Part shown: piece after piece, positions 7,397 to 16,584 of the stretch
Layout of the letters: the number at the start of each line of letters is the position of its first letter
How positions within the stretch are numbered: position 1 is the first letter of the stretch
DNA from: G963668345 sp965206025
GTDB lineage: Bacteria; Acidobacteriota; Terriglobia; Bryobacterales; UBA6623
Assembly (NCBI GenBank): GCA_965206025.1
Contig: CBDBIU010000004.1
Span: forward strand, 1,550,001 to 1,614,000
DNA length: 64,000 bases
Direction: 5' to 3'
The notes under the pieces: generated by a model
What the model saw: only the letters and a program-made list of their open reading frames with translations
Database searches by the model: none
What the model was told of the DNA's origin: nothing
Translations under genes and position numbers: made by a program

Positions 7397-7993
7397 ATGA
7401 GAAAAGCGACCGTCGAGCGCACTACGAAAGAGACGCGAATCCGCGCCCGGCTCGCGATCGAGGGCAAGGGACGCTACGAGGTGTCCACCGGCATTCGTTT
7501 CTTCGATCATATGCTGGAGTTGTTTGCCAAACACGGCGGATTCGACCTGACGATCCAAGCCGAAGGGGATCTGGACGTCGATCAGCACCACACCGTGGAA
7601 GACGTAGGAATCGTGCTGGGACAGTGTTTTTCCCAAGCCCTGGGCAAGCGCGTCGGCATCAACCGGGCCGGCTATTTCGTCATGCCCATGGATGAATCGT
7701 TGGCTGTCGTGGCCGTCGACCTCGGGGGCCGTCCGGCGCTGGTCTACCACGCGCCGACGCGCTTTCGAATGGTAGGCGATTTACAAGTCGAGCTGCTGCA
7801 CGATTTCTTCGATGGCTTCGTGCACCACTGCGGAGCAAATCTCCACGCCCGCTTGTTGTATGGCCGCTCGAACCACCACAAGATCGAAGCGATCTTCAAG
7901 TGTTTCGCACGGGCGATGCGATATGCGTGCTCGAAAGACGCACGACTGAAGAATCAACTGCCCAGCACCAAAGGTTTGCTGGAGGGAACGTGA
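7397..7993 (+). CDS. hisB: imidazoleglycerol-phosphate dehydratase
   Basis: A 198-residue manganese enzyme, monofunctional (no histidinol-phosphatase domain). It is expected to assemble as the usual 24-mer and dehydrates IGP to imidazole-acetol phosphate. Metal-binding motifs FFDHMLE (35-41), DQHHTVEDVGI (62-72) and GRSNHHKIEAIFK are present, with MDES between them. I chose the ATG at 7397, preceded by GGAAA, over a TTG at 7373. A 46-nt gap separates it from hisH. Confidence 0.97.
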   Translation: MRKATVERTTKETRIRARLAIEGKGRYEVSTGIRFFDHMLELFAKHGGFDLTIQAEGDLDVDQHHTVEDVGIVLGQCFSQALGKRVGINRAGYFVMPMDESLAVVAVDLGGRPALVYHAPTRFRMVGDLQVELLHDFFDGFVHHCGANLHARLLYGRSNHHKIEAIFKCFARAMRYACSKDARLKNQLPSTKGLLEGT

Positions 7994-8039
7994 AGCACGC
8001 CGGGGTTAGAGACAAGATGAACCGCACCGCGAAGGCCGT

Positions 8040-8642
8040 ATGATTGCCATTTTTGACTACGGCGCCGGGAACCTGCGTTCGGTAGAGAATACCTTGGCTG
8101 CCATCGGCACGCGCTATGAACTGGTTCGCGACGCCGAGGGTTTGGGGCGGGCCGAGAAGATCATCCTTCCGGGTGTGGGGCACTTCGGGCAACTGATCCG
8201 TTCGCTGGATTCATTAGGCGTCCGGGAGACATTTCGGGAGCGGATCGCGGCGGGCGTCCCCTTCCTGGGCATCTGTCTCGGCTTGCAGGCGCTGTTTGAG
8301 AGCAGCGAAGAGGCCCCGGAACTGGCCGGCTTGGGCGTCTACCCGGGCACGATTCGTCGCTTTCCGGCGGGGACGCGGGTGCCCCATATGGGCTGGAACA
8401 CCCTAGAGTTGCAGGGTCGGCCGCGCCTGTTCAAAGGCCTTTCGAGCGACCCTTATGTTTATTTCGCCCACAGCTACTACGTGCCGGATACCGTTGCCGG
8501 GGAGCGTGCGGCGGCCTGGTGTGAATACGGAGTAAGATACGCCGCCGCGCTGGAAGCCGATAACGTTTTCGGGGTGCAGTTCCATCCGGAAAAATCAAGC
8601 GCGATCGGCCGGCAAGTTGTTCGGAACTTCCTAGAGTGCTAG
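8040..8642 (+). CDS. hisH: imidazole glycerol phosphate synthase, glutaminase subunit
   Basis: A 200-residue class I glutamine amidotransferase that supplies ammonia to HisF. The nucleophile Cys79 is in LGICLGLQALF, and the His182/Glu184 dyad is in FGVQFHPEKS. DYGAGNLRSV at the N-terminus and FAHSYYV are typical HisH segments. The stop overlaps the hisF start by 7 nt, which fits stoichiometric production of the heterodimer. Confidence 0.97.
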   Translation: MIAIFDYGAGNLRSVENTLAAIGTRYELVRDAEGLGRAEKIILPGVGHFGQLIRSLDSLGVRETFRERIAAGVPFLGICLGLQALFESSEEAPELAGLGVYPGTIRRFPAGTRVPHMGWNTLELQGRPRLFKGLSSDPYVYFAHSYYVPDTVAGERAAAWCEYGVRYAAALEADNVFGVQFHPEKSSAIGRQVVRNFLEC

Positions 8643-9415
8643 CCAAGAGAATCATCCCGTGTCTTGATGTCACCGAAGGCCGCGTCGTCAAAGGCGTCAA
8701 CTTCGTCAACCTGCGCGACGCCGGCGATCCCGTCGAGCTGGCCGAGGCGTACAACCGGGATGGCGCGGACGAGCTGGTCTTCTTGGACATCACTGCCTCG
8801 AGTGATCGCCGGGATACGATGGTCGATGTTGTCGAGCGGACCGCCCGGAAGGTTTTCATTCCGTTGACCGTAGGCGGTGGTATTCGCGCGGTGCCCGACG
8901 CTCGAAAGCTGCTCGTCGTAGGCGCCGACAAAGTGTCGGTTAACACCGCCGCCGTGGAACGTCCCGAGCTAATTACCGAACTTTCGGAGGAATTCGGCTC
9001 GCAGGCCGTTGTGTTGGCGATCGACGCCCGCCGCGGTTCGCCGGGCAAGTGGAACGTTTTCACCTACGGAGGCCGCAAGGACACCGGTCTGGATGCGATC
9101 GAGTGGGCCAAGCGCGGCGAGTCGCTGGGAGCCGGCGAGATCCTGCTCACCTCGATGGACTGCGACGGTACGCAGTCCGGTTTCGATTGCGAGTTGACCC
9201 GACAGATTTCGCGCAACACGAACATCCCCATTATCGCGAGCGGAGGGGGCGGCCAACCCGAAGATTTTGTGGAGGTGCTGACCGACGGGAAGGCTGATGC
9301 GGCATTGGCCGCCTCGATTTTCCACTACGGCACATATATCGTTAACGGCCTCAAAGGGATTCTCGACGAGCACGGCATTCCGGTGCGGATTGCCCCAGCC
9401 TCGCAGACGGACTGA
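8636..9415 (+). CDS. hisF: imidazole glycerol phosphate synthase, cyclase subunit
   Basis: A 259-residue (beta/alpha)8-barrel that uses ammonia from HisH to turn PRFAR into IGP and AICAR. The GTG start at 8636 lies inside hisH. The catalytic aspartates are at the canonical positions, Asp11 in IIPCLDV and Asp130 in VVLAIDARR. Phosphate-binding glycines are visible in LTVGGGIR and IASGGGGQPEDF. Confidence 0.97.
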   Translation: MLAKRIIPCLDVTEGRVVKGVNFVNLRDAGDPVELAEAYNRDGADELVFLDITASSDRRDTMVDVVERTARKVFIPLTVGGGIRAVPDARKLLVVGADKVSVNTAAVERPELITELSEEFGSQAVVLAIDARRGSPGKWNVFTYGGRKDTGLDAIEWAKRGESLGAGEILLTSMDCDGTQSGFDCELTRQISRNTNIPIIASGGGGQPEDFVEVLTDGKADAALAASIFHYGTYIVNGLKGILDEHGIPVRIAPASQTD

Positions 9416-9444
9416 TCGGTTTCCCGCCGGCGTAGGAATATCTC

Positions 9445-9933
9445 GTGCCCCATCTTTTTTACCACCTCGACTTCACGGTCTCGGTCTTCGTCGTTTATCG
9501 AGATAAGGTTCTGCTGGCCGATCACATTCAGCTGGACAAATGGTTGCCTTTGGGAGGGCACATCGAGCCCGGGGAGGACCCCGAACAAGCAGCGCTACGC
9601 GAAGTGCGGGAGGAGAGCGGGCTCCGAATCGAGCTTTGCGGCGACCGCCCGCCGCGGGAATTTCCCGGGACTAGGACGCTGGTGGCGCCGGTCTTCCTGG
9701 ACGTTCACGACATTTCCGGCGAGCATCGCCACATCGGCATGATTTACTACGCGCGGGCCGCAAGCGACGACACGGTCCTTTCCGTTCAAGAGCATCGTCA
9801 GATCCGGTGGTTCGACGCCGAGGAGCTTAAGAATCCAAAATGGAAGATCCCGGACGCGATCCAGTTCTACGCGGGAGACGCCATCCGCCGCTTGCGGCCC
9901 GTGGAACATGTCCCCAACAGGCCAACAGAGTAG
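9445..9933 (+). CDS. NUDIX hydrolase embedded in the his operon
   Basis: A 162-residue protein with a GTG start, 29 nt after hisF. Residues 38-60 carry a complete Nudix box (G-x5-E-x7-RE-V-REE-S-G-L, seen as GHIEPGEDPEQAAL then REVREESGL), which binds Mg and cleaves nucleoside-diphosphate-linked substrates. Family members hydrolyse dNTPs, ADP-ribose and similar compounds; the substrate here is unknown. It lies between hisF and hisA on the same strand with no promoter-like gap. Because the cluster has no hisE, replacement of PR-ATP pyrophosphohydrolase is conceivable but untested. Confidence 0.88.
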   Translation: MPHLFYHLDFTVSVFVVYRDKVLLADHIQLDKWLPLGGHIEPGEDPEQAALREVREESGLRIELCGDRPPREFPGTRTLVAPVFLDVHDISGEHRHIGMIYYARAASDDTVLSVQEHRQIRWFDAEELKNPKWKIPDAIQFYAGDAIRRLRPVEHVPNRPTE

Positions 9934-10006
9934 TCGACGTGGGAGCAGGCGCGAGCGAGCCAATATGCGACGGCCTTTGGGGTCACATCCCGGCGAGGGA
10001 AAACCT

Positions 10007-10729
10007 ATGATCATCCCCTGTATAGACCTGATGGGAGGCAAAGTCGTCCAGCTCGTCCAGGGCCGGGAAAAGGCTCTGGAGGGGGACGAACCGCTGGTGA
10101 TGCTCGCAAAGTTCTCCGGCTTCCCGGTGATTCAAGTCATCGATTTGGACGCCGCCATGGACCAAGGTTCAAACGACGCCGTGGTCCGGGAGCTGGTTTC
10201 GCGGGCCCAGACGCGCGTGGGTGGTGGCGTGCGTACGGTCGAACGCGCGCGGCGCTTGGTTGAGGCTGGGGCATCGAGGGTAATCGTCGGCACGGCGGCC
10301 TTTGGCTCCGAGGGTGTCAACGAGCCCCTGCTTCAGCAATTCGGGACGTCGATCGGAGCTGAGCGGGTTATCGTGGCGCTCGACTCCAGAGACGGTCGCA
10401 TTGTCGTCAGAGGCTGGCGGCAGTCGACCAAGCTTTCGGCGGAAGAGATGATTCACGGGTTGGAGCCCTACTGCGGAGGGTTTTTGTGCACCTATGTCGA
10501 CAAGGAAGGGATGTTGGAAGGCACGGACCTGGATTGGTTTCGCCGTCTGCGCGCGGCTACGGACCACGAAATCACCGCCGCGGGTGGAATCACTACCTTG
10601 GAAGAAGTCCGCGAGCTTGCCCGGCTCAATATCCACGCAGCGCTGGGCATGGCCATCTACACCGGCAGACTCGATTTGGCCGCGCTGGCAACGATCCAAA
10701 GGGATCTGGGCGGCCCGCCACCCGAGTGA
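10007..10729 (+). CDS. hisA: phosphoribosylformimino-AICAR-phosphate isomerase (ProFAR isomerase)
   Basis: A 240-residue (beta/alpha)8-barrel paralogous to HisF that performs the Amadori isomerisation of ProFAR to PRFAR. The start at 10007 has GAGG about 8 nt upstream and gives the canonical MIIPCIDLMGGKVVQL N-terminus. Catalytic Asp7 and Asp126 (VIVALDSRDG) are present, with GGGVR and AAGGITT phosphate loops. It is the last gene of the cluster. hisG is not found, so the first step must be encoded elsewhere. Confidence 0.95.
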   Translation: MIIPCIDLMGGKVVQLVQGREKALEGDEPLVMLAKFSGFPVIQVIDLDAAMDQGSNDAVVRELVSRAQTRVGGGVRTVERARRLVEAGASRVIVGTAAFGSEGVNEPLLQQFGTSIGAERVIVALDSRDGRIVVRGWRQSTKLSAEEMIHGLEPYCGGFLCTYVDKEGMLEGTDLDWFRRLRAATDHEITAAGGITTLEEVRELARLNIHAALGMAIYTGRLDLAALATIQRDLGGPPPE

Positions 10730-10765
10730 CGACCGGCGAATAGGTCGCGCCCGGACGCGGCAAAC

Positions 10766-10785
10766 CCTCGCCTGGTCGAGGTTTT
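10766..10785 (+). terminator. possible weak terminator after hisA
   Basis: CCTCG (10766-10770) and CGAGG (10777-10781) pair around a 6-nt loop, followed by TTTT. The stem is short, so the call is tentative. It sits between hisA and glgB, where the his transcript should end. Confidence 0.35.
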
Positions 10786-10852
10786 CGAAGCAATCGCTCA
10801 TTCGGGAGTCCAAGCTGCGATATCCTCTGGTAGAGCCCCGTCCGGCTCCGCC

Positions 10853-12127
10853 GTGAATGATTTCGATCCGTCGGCACCCGCAAACTCGCCACACGGCCTG
10901 AGGGCAGTTGCCATGATTTCTGTCGAGCCTCCTCATTTGAGCGATCATGATCTGCGTCTTTTGGCGGAAGGCGCCCACTACCGAAGTTTTTGGAAACTCG
11001 GCGCGCACCTATCGGAACTAAACGGCAAACTAGGCGCCCGGTTCGCGGTTTGGGCGCCCGGTGCGAAACGAGTTTCGGTTTTCGGCGATTTCAACGGCTG
11101 GAATCGCGGTTCCGACCGCATGAAACTGCGCGCCGAAGCCGGCGTCTGGGAGCTTTTTGTGCCCGATGTCGGACAGGGCGACCTTTACAAGTTCCGTGTC
11201 CTTTCCCGGTTCGACGGTCATCGGGCCGACAAGAGCGATCCCTGCGCTTTCGCCAGTGAGACGTCGCCCCAAGCAGCGTCGAAGGTGTGGGATCTCACCG
11301 GCTACCAGTGGGGCGATGAAGACTGGATGAGCATCCGGCGGCTGCACAATTCCCCTCGATCCGCGATTTCGATCTATGAAGTGCAGCTAGGCTCTTGGAT
11401 GCGCGTCCCCGAGGAAGACAACAGGTCGTTGAGCTACCGCGAGATCGCCCCGAAATTGGCGGACTACGTCGAGACGATGGGGTTCACCCATGTCGAACTG
11501 CTGCCTGTCAGCGAACATCCGCTCGACGCTCCTTGGGGCTACCCGACCACAAGTTACTTCGCCCCGACCTCTCGCTTTGGGACGCCGCAGGATTTCATGT
11601 ATTTGATCGACACGCTGCATCGCCGCGGAATCGGTGTGATTCTCGACTGGGCGCCCGCCCACTTCCCCGACGACGAGCAAGGGCTGAGGTTTTTCGACGG
11701 TACGCACCTTTACGAACACCCCGATCCGCGCCCCGGGACGGCGACCGAACCGGAAGAGCGGGTTTTCAACTACGGCCGGCGTGAAGTCAGCAATTTCCTT
11801 ATCAGCAACGCTCTTTTCTGGTGCGACAAATACCACGTGGATGGTCTGCGGGTGGACGCCGTGGCGGCGATACTCTACTTCGACCGCGGCCTCGGGGGTG
11901 ATGGCGAGACGCCGAGCCGACGCGGCGGCAGGAAAAACATCGAGGGGATCGACTTTCTGCGGCGCTTCAACGAGGTGCTCCGCGCGGAGTACCCCGACGT
12001 GATGACCATAGCCGAGGAGTCCTCCGCTTGGCCGATGGTTTCCCGGCCGACCTCTTCGGGAGGATTGGGCTTTGGGTTCAAGTGGAACATGGGCTGGATG
12101 AACGACATCTTGGCCTATATGTCAGAA
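10853..12127 (+). pseudogene. glgB: 1,4-alpha-glucan branching enzyme, 5' part (split by IS4-family element)
   Basis: The first 425 codons of a GH13 branching enzyme, from GTG at 10853 (an in-frame ATG at 10913 is an alternative). A CBM48-like module (FAVWAPGAKRVSVFGDFNGW) precedes the amylase barrel. HVELLPVSEHPLDAPWGYP, GIGVILDWAPAHFPDD, GLRVDAVAAILYFDRG (nucleophile Asp) and IAEESSAWP (acid/base Glu) are intact. The frame reaches WMNDILAYMSE, then enters the insertion sequence and terminates at 12277. Removing the IS and one copy of the 9-bp duplication restores an uninterrupted frame of about 656 codons. Confidence 0.93.
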
Positions 12128-13456
12128 CAGTGCTGTCCGGGGAAAGTTGCGCCAACGGACGGTAAGTCTCTACCGCTCAATGTCTTATGGCCTGTTTTGC
12201 CCGGGAACGATTTGAAATCACGAGGCCGCAAATGGCCGCCTGAGCGGAGCATCCCGACGCGGCACAATGGGGGATGAACCTTGGCCGTACGGTTTTCTCC
12301 CAACTGATCGAGCACCTGCCGAGCAAAGAGTTTCACAAATGTGTATGGCGCTACCGCGGCGATTCCTATCTGAAAAGTTTCTCCTGCTGGGATCAGTTTC
12401 TTTCGATGGCATTCGCCCAGCTGACCTATCGGGAAAGCCTCCGCGACATCGAGACGTGCCTGCGTTCGATGCACGGCAAACTCTACCATATGGGATTCGG
12501 CGGCAGGGTAGCGCGCTCGACACTGGCCGATGCGAACGAGTCGCGCGACTGGCGGATCTACGCGGACTTCGCGCAGGTCTTGATTGGCATGGCACGGCCG
12601 TTATATGCCCACGACCCGATCGGTGTGGACTTGGACCAGACTCTGTACGCTCTCGACTCGACAACAATCGACCTCTGCCTGTCGCTGTTTCCGTGGGCCA
12701 GATTCCGCCAGCACAAGGCCGCCGTGAAGATGCACACGCTGCTGGATCTGCACGGCAATATTCCCACGTTTATCAGCATTACTGCAGGCAAAGTGCAGGA
12801 CGTCAACATCCTGGATGAATTTCTTCCCGAGGCCGGCGCGTTCTACGTCATGGATCGGGGTTATGTCGATTTTCGGCGCCTCTTCGTGTTCACGCTCTGT
12901 TCGGCCTTCTTCGTGGTGCGAACCAAAAAGAACGTTTTGCTGCAGCGTCGCTACTCCCACCCGGTGGATAGGAGCACGGGCCTGCGATCCGATCACACCG
13001 TTATTTTGACCCCCTTCAACTCCGCCCAAGTGTACCCGGACCCCCTACGGCGGGTGAGTTATTTCGATGCCGAAAGCAACAAGCGGTTGAAATTCCTGAC
13101 CAATAACTTCACCCTGCCGGCACTGACCATCGCCCACATCTACAAATCGCGCTGGCAGGTGGAACTCTTCTTCAAGTGGATCAAGCAACATCTGCGAATC
13201 AAGTCGTTTTACGGCACCAGCGAGAACGCCGTCAAGACGCAGATCTGGATCGCTGTCTCGATTTACGTGCTCATCGCCATGGTCCGGAAACGCCTCGGGC
13301 TGGAAGCGAGTCTCTACCAGATTCTACAGATTCTCAGCGTTACGCTATTCGAAAAAATGCCCATTTTACAGGCACTCCAGCCATCCGACTCCCAAAACGG
13401 ATCCCCCTATGACCCCAACCAATTGATTCTATTCGACTTTTAACCGGACAGCAGTG
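12128..13456 (+). mobile_element. intact IS4-family insertion sequence in glgB
   Basis: 1329 bp bounded by imperfect inverted ends, CAGTGCTGTCCGG (left) and, read inward, CACTGCTGTCCGG (right). It is flanked by a perfect 9-bp direct repeat, ATGTCAGAA, at 12119-12127 and 13457-13465. The perfect duplication and intact transposase point to a fairly recent insertion. Confidence 0.95.
12274..13443 (+). CDS. IS4-family DDE transposase (DUF4372-type N-terminus)
   Basis: 389 residues. The N-terminal region (SFSCWDQFLSMAFAQLTYRE) is the DUF4372-like DNA-binding segment of this IS4 subgroup. The RNase H-fold catalytic acids are visible: Asp128 in ALDSTTIDL, Asp194 in YVMDRGYVDF and Glu297 in SRWQVELFFKWIKQHL, the last within the Y-x2-R-x3-E-x6-K signature. 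It fills most of the element, in the same orientation as the interrupted glgB. Confidence 0.95.
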   Translation: MNLGRTVFSQLIEHLPSKEFHKCVWRYRGDSYLKSFSCWDQFLSMAFAQLTYRESLRDIETCLRSMHGKLYHMGFGGRVARSTLADANESRDWRIYADFAQVLIGMARPLYAHDPIGVDLDQTLYALDSTTIDLCLSLFPWARFRQHKAAVKMHTLLDLHGNIPTFISITAGKVQDVNILDEFLPEAGAFYVMDRGYVDFRRLFVFTLCSAFFVVRTKKNVLLQRRYSHPVDRSTGLRSDHTVILTPFNSAQVYPDPLRRVSYFDAESNKRLKFLTNNFTLPALTIAHIYKSRWQVELFFKWIKQHLRIKSFYGTSENAVKTQIWIAVSIYVLIAMVRKRLGLEASLYQILQILSVTLFEKMPILQALQPSDSQNGSPYDPNQLILFDF

Positions 13457-14161
13457 ATGTCAGAAGACCCTACCGGCCGCCAGCAACACCATGACAAGGT
13501 CACCTTCAGCATGCTTTACGCCCTGAGCGAGAACTTTGTTCTACCTCTGCCCCACCATGGGGTCGTCGATGGCAAAGGTTCGCTCATCGCCAAGATGCCC
13601 GGCGACGATGGACAGAAACTCGCCAACCTGAGGCTTCTCTATGGGTATATGTACGGCCACAGCGGGAAGAAGCTCTTGTTCATGGGAGGTGAGTTCGGCC
13701 AGCGATCGGAATGGAGCTGCGAGGACTGTCTCGACTGGGCCGCGCTCGACGACAAGGCGCATGAAGGCCTGCAGCGCTGGGTCCGCGATCTAAACACTTT
13801 TTATCGCGGCCAACCCGCGCTTTTCGAGCGCGACTTCGAGCAGGATGGGTTCGAGTGGATCGATTGCCACGATCGCCAATCGGGCGTGCTGAGTCTCCTG
13901 CGGCGAGGCAAGGACGCTAAGGACCCCATTGTCTTTGTCTGCAATTTTACGCCTGCGTCTCGCTACTACTACCGGGTCGGAGTTCCCTTTGGCGGATACT
14001 GGCAAGAAGTGCTCAACAGTGACTCCTCCGCCTACGGCGGAAGCAACCAGGGCAATGCCGGCGGGATAGCGGCGGCTGACGAGCCGGTCCACGGGCGCCC
14101 TTGTTCGCTGAGTATCACGCTACCACCGTGGGCCGTCGTGGTCTTCCGGCGGGTGCCCTGA
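13457..14161 (+). pseudogene. glgB: 1,4-alpha-glucan branching enzyme, 3' part
   Basis: Continuation of glgB after the IS. It resumes at the second copy of the duplication and runs through VTFSMLYALSENFVLPL, RLLYGYMYGHSGKKLLFMGG and a C-terminal all-beta domain. Conserved region IV, normally LSHDEVVHGKGSL, reads LPHHGVVDGKGSL here, so the third catalytic Asp and following Glu are lost. MPGDDW reads MPGDDG. These substitutions suggest decay or relaxed selection beyond the insertion itself. Without the IS this part lacks the catalytic nucleophile and acid/base residues. Confidence 0.9.
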
Positions 14162-14181
14162 TGGCTCGGTGGCGGGCTTGG

Positions 14182-14328
14182 CCGCCGTTTGAGATATTGG
14201 GGGGCGCCGTTGATCGCGCCCGCTTGCCGACAAAACTGTGCGCTGGGCGATGTTCACAAACTGTTGCCGCGAGCCGCCGTCGCCAGCCTTGCGCCTCATC
14301 CACCGCGGGCCGCGGCGAGAAATGCGGC
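14182..14328 (+). repeat. dispersed repeat R2, copy 3
   Basis: CCGTTTGAGATATTGG and TGATCGCGCCCGCTTGCC diverge from the R2 core near 3001 and 4130. A distal ACAAACTGTTGCCGCGAGCC matches the copy at about 4192. It ends in GGCGAGAAATGCGG, again like an R1 terminus. This is the intergenic DNA between glgB and the FG-GAP gene. Confidence 0.5.
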
Positions 14329-14408
14329 CTTCTGGCTGGACGCGTTTTTCGACATGTTAGACTGATGGTCGAATTCCGCCGTCGCTCACCCCATTGGGAC
14401 CGCCACAA

Positions 14409-16349
14409 ATGAACCGGCCTGGCAACCCCGAACCACGAGGGTTCCGGTCGCTCACGCTGGGCTTTTTCAAAGAAACCAAGTTTCTCGCGAAGTGCACGCT
14501 GATAACGGCCGTGTGGGCGGGCGGTCTTTACAGCCAGGGGCCAACGCCGCCATCAGCCGAAAGGCCTCCCGCCGCGGACGCGAGCAGTAAGCAAGCCGCC
14601 GCTGTTTCACCCGAAACCGCGATATTCACCGACACGGCCGAGGAAGCGGGCATCGACTTCGTCCATTTCAACGGCATGTCGGGCGAATACTACTACTGTG
14701 AGCCGGTGGGTTCGGGCGCGGCGATGTTCGACTACGACAATGACGGCGATTTGGACATCTATATGGTTCAGGGCAATATGTTGGGACAGGGGAAGACGCC
14801 GGCCGATGCTCTGTTCCCGCCTCGCGGTCCATTGCCCCCCAAGGACCGTCTCTATCGCAACGAATCGGTGGGCGAAAACGGCGGCTCAAGCGAATTGCGA
14901 TTCACCGATGTCACCGACAAAAGCGGCATCGACGCCCGCGGATACGGGATGGGCGTGGCCGCCGGCGACTGGAATGACGACGGCTGGATCGATCTCTATG
15001 TGACGAATTTCGGCCCCAATCAGATCTGGCGGAACAACGGGGACGGCACGTTCAGCGACACCACCCGCGAGACCGGCGTCGACGACTACCGATGGAGCAT
15101 TAGCGCTGCCTTTCTGGACTTCAACCGCGACGGGTGGCTGGATCTCTACGTCGGCAACTATGTGGACTTCAGCTTCACAAATCGCAAGAAATGTTTTTCC
15201 GAAGGCGGCAGGAGGGACTACTGTGGTCCACGCGGCTTCAACCCGGTGCCGGAACGTCTGTTTCGCAACCGCGGCGACGGAACGTTTGAGGACGTCTCGG
15301 CCAAGTCGCGGATTGCCGCCGAGCACAACGGATCGTTAGGCGTCGTGGCCGCGGACTTCAACGCGGATGGGTGGGCGGATTTGTACGTGACCAATGACGG
15401 GCGTGCGAATCATTTGTGGATGAACCAGGGAAACGGCTCGTTCAAGAACGAGGCCATGCTGGCGGGCTGCGCTCTAAACGCGGACGGCAATCCCGAGGCC
15501 AGCATGGGGGTCGATGCCGGCGATTACGACAATGACGGCGACGAAGATCTCTTCATGACGCACCTTAACGGGGAAAAGAACACTCTCTACGCCAACGACG
15601 GGAACGGCTGGTTTGACGATCTCTCCTACCGCACTCGATTGGGAGCGCCGAGCTTGCCCTACACAGCTTTTGGAATGGCTTTTTTCGACTACGACAACGA
15701 CGGCTGGCTGGACATCCTGGCGGTCAATGGGGAGGTGAAAACGCTCGAGGCCCTCGCCAGAGCCAAGGACCCCTACCCGCTGCACCAGCCCAACCAGCTT
15801 TTTCGCAATCTAGCTAACGGGCGGTTCGAGGAGGTGACGCACAGGGCTGGTTCGGTGTTCGAGTTGTCTGAAGTCAGCCGTGGAGCGGCTTTTGGCGACG
15901 TCGATAATGACGGTGACACGGATGTGTTGGTGGTAAACAACAACGGCCGTGCGCGGCTGCTAATCAATCACGTCGGCAACCGCAACCACTGGCTGGGCCT
16001 TCGGCTGGTGGACAAGACGGGAAAGCGCGACATGCTGGGAACGCGCGTTGCCGTGATCCGACCGAAGGGGTCGGAGCTATGGCGAAGGGCGCGAGCCGAC
16101 GGCAGCTACGCTTCCGCCAATGATCCTCGGGTGTTGGTCGGGCTGGGCGATTCGACCGATGTTACCGCCGTTCGTGCACACTGGCCCAGCGGTCAAGTCG
16201 AGGAGTGGACCGACGTCTCCGTCGACCATTACACGACTTTGCGAGAGGGGAGTGGAAAAGGTTGTGCGGTAGTTCTAGGCTCGGTTTCCTACTCGCGCAG
16301 CGCCCCTAGCCCGCATTTCTCACCACCTGACGGTCGAAGCACACGATAG
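14409..16349 (+). CDS. secreted FG-GAP/ASPIC-UnbV repeat protein (CRTAC1-type)
   Basis: About 646 residues from the ATG at 14409. A hydrophobic segment near residues 30-45 (CTLITAVWAGGLYS) may be a signal anchor. The body is a string of FG-GAP/VCBS blades with Asp-rich Ca-binding loops (YDNDGDLDIYMV, WNDDGWIDLYVTNFG, FNADGWADLYVTNDG, YDNDGDEDLFMTH), giving a beta-propeller. A C-terminal ASPIC/UnbV domain (GLRLVDKTGKRDMLGTRV, then HWPSGQVEEWTDV) follows. Proteins of this type are exported and abundant in Acidobacteriota and Planctomycetota, with unknown substrates. The last dozen residues (PHFSPPDGRSTR) and the stop codon are encoded by an R1 repeat. Confidence 0.88.
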   Translation: MNRPGNPEPRGFRSLTLGFFKETKFLAKCTLITAVWAGGLYSQGPTPPSAERPPAADASSKQAAAVSPETAIFTDTAEEAGIDFVHFNGMSGEYYYCEPVGSGAAMFDYDNDGDLDIYMVQGNMLGQGKTPADALFPPRGPLPPKDRLYRNESVGENGGSSELRFTDVTDKSGIDARGYGMGVAAGDWNDDGWIDLYVTNFGPNQIWRNNGDGTFSDTTRETGVDDYRWSISAAFLDFNRDGWLDLYVGNYVDFSFTNRKKCFSEGGRRDYCGPRGFNPVPERLFRNRGDGTFEDVSAKSRIAAEHNGSLGVVAADFNADGWADLYVTNDGRANHLWMNQGNGSFKNEAMLAGCALNADGNPEASMGVDAGDYDNDGDEDLFMTHLNGEKNTLYANDGNGWFDDLSYRTRLGAPSLPYTAFGMAFFDYDNDGWLDILAVNGEVKTLEALARAKDPYPLHQPNQLFRNLANGRFEEVTHRAGSVFELSEVSRGAAFGDVDNDGDTDVLVVNNNGRARLLINHVGNRNHWLGLRLVDKTGKRDMLGTRVAVIRPKGSELWRRARADGSYASANDPRVLVGLGDSTDVTAVRAHWPSGQVEEWTDVSVDHYTTLREGSGKGCAVVLGSVSYSRSAPSPHFSPPDGRSTR

Positions 16350-16504
16350 GCCCGCCATGACTTCGTTGCGCTTGCTCACCGTGCTCAACGTACTGTTCAA
16401 GTACGCCCGCATTATTCAACAAATGAGTCGCCGAGCGTCGCGCGCCTTGTGCTGACGGGCTTCTCACGCACTTCGCCTCGCCACGTGGTGAGAAAAGCGG
16501 GCTA
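16307..16504 (-). repeat. R1 repeat with terminal inverted repeats, full-length copy
   Basis: 198 bp from TAGCCCGCATTTCTCACCAC to GTGGTGAGAAAAGCGGGCTA. The ends are about 20-bp inverted repeats. Its reverse complement aligns along the whole length with 55894-56089. No coding capacity is apparent, consistent with a small non-autonomous (MITE-like) element. The left end overlaps the 3' end of the upstream gene. Confidence 0.8.
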
Positions 16505-16584
16505 ACCGAGCCGCGCCCGAAAGGGTGCGGTCGCGCCCGCGCGCGGGTGAGCGCCGATAAGCAGAAATGCCGGCCGGATCGCCG

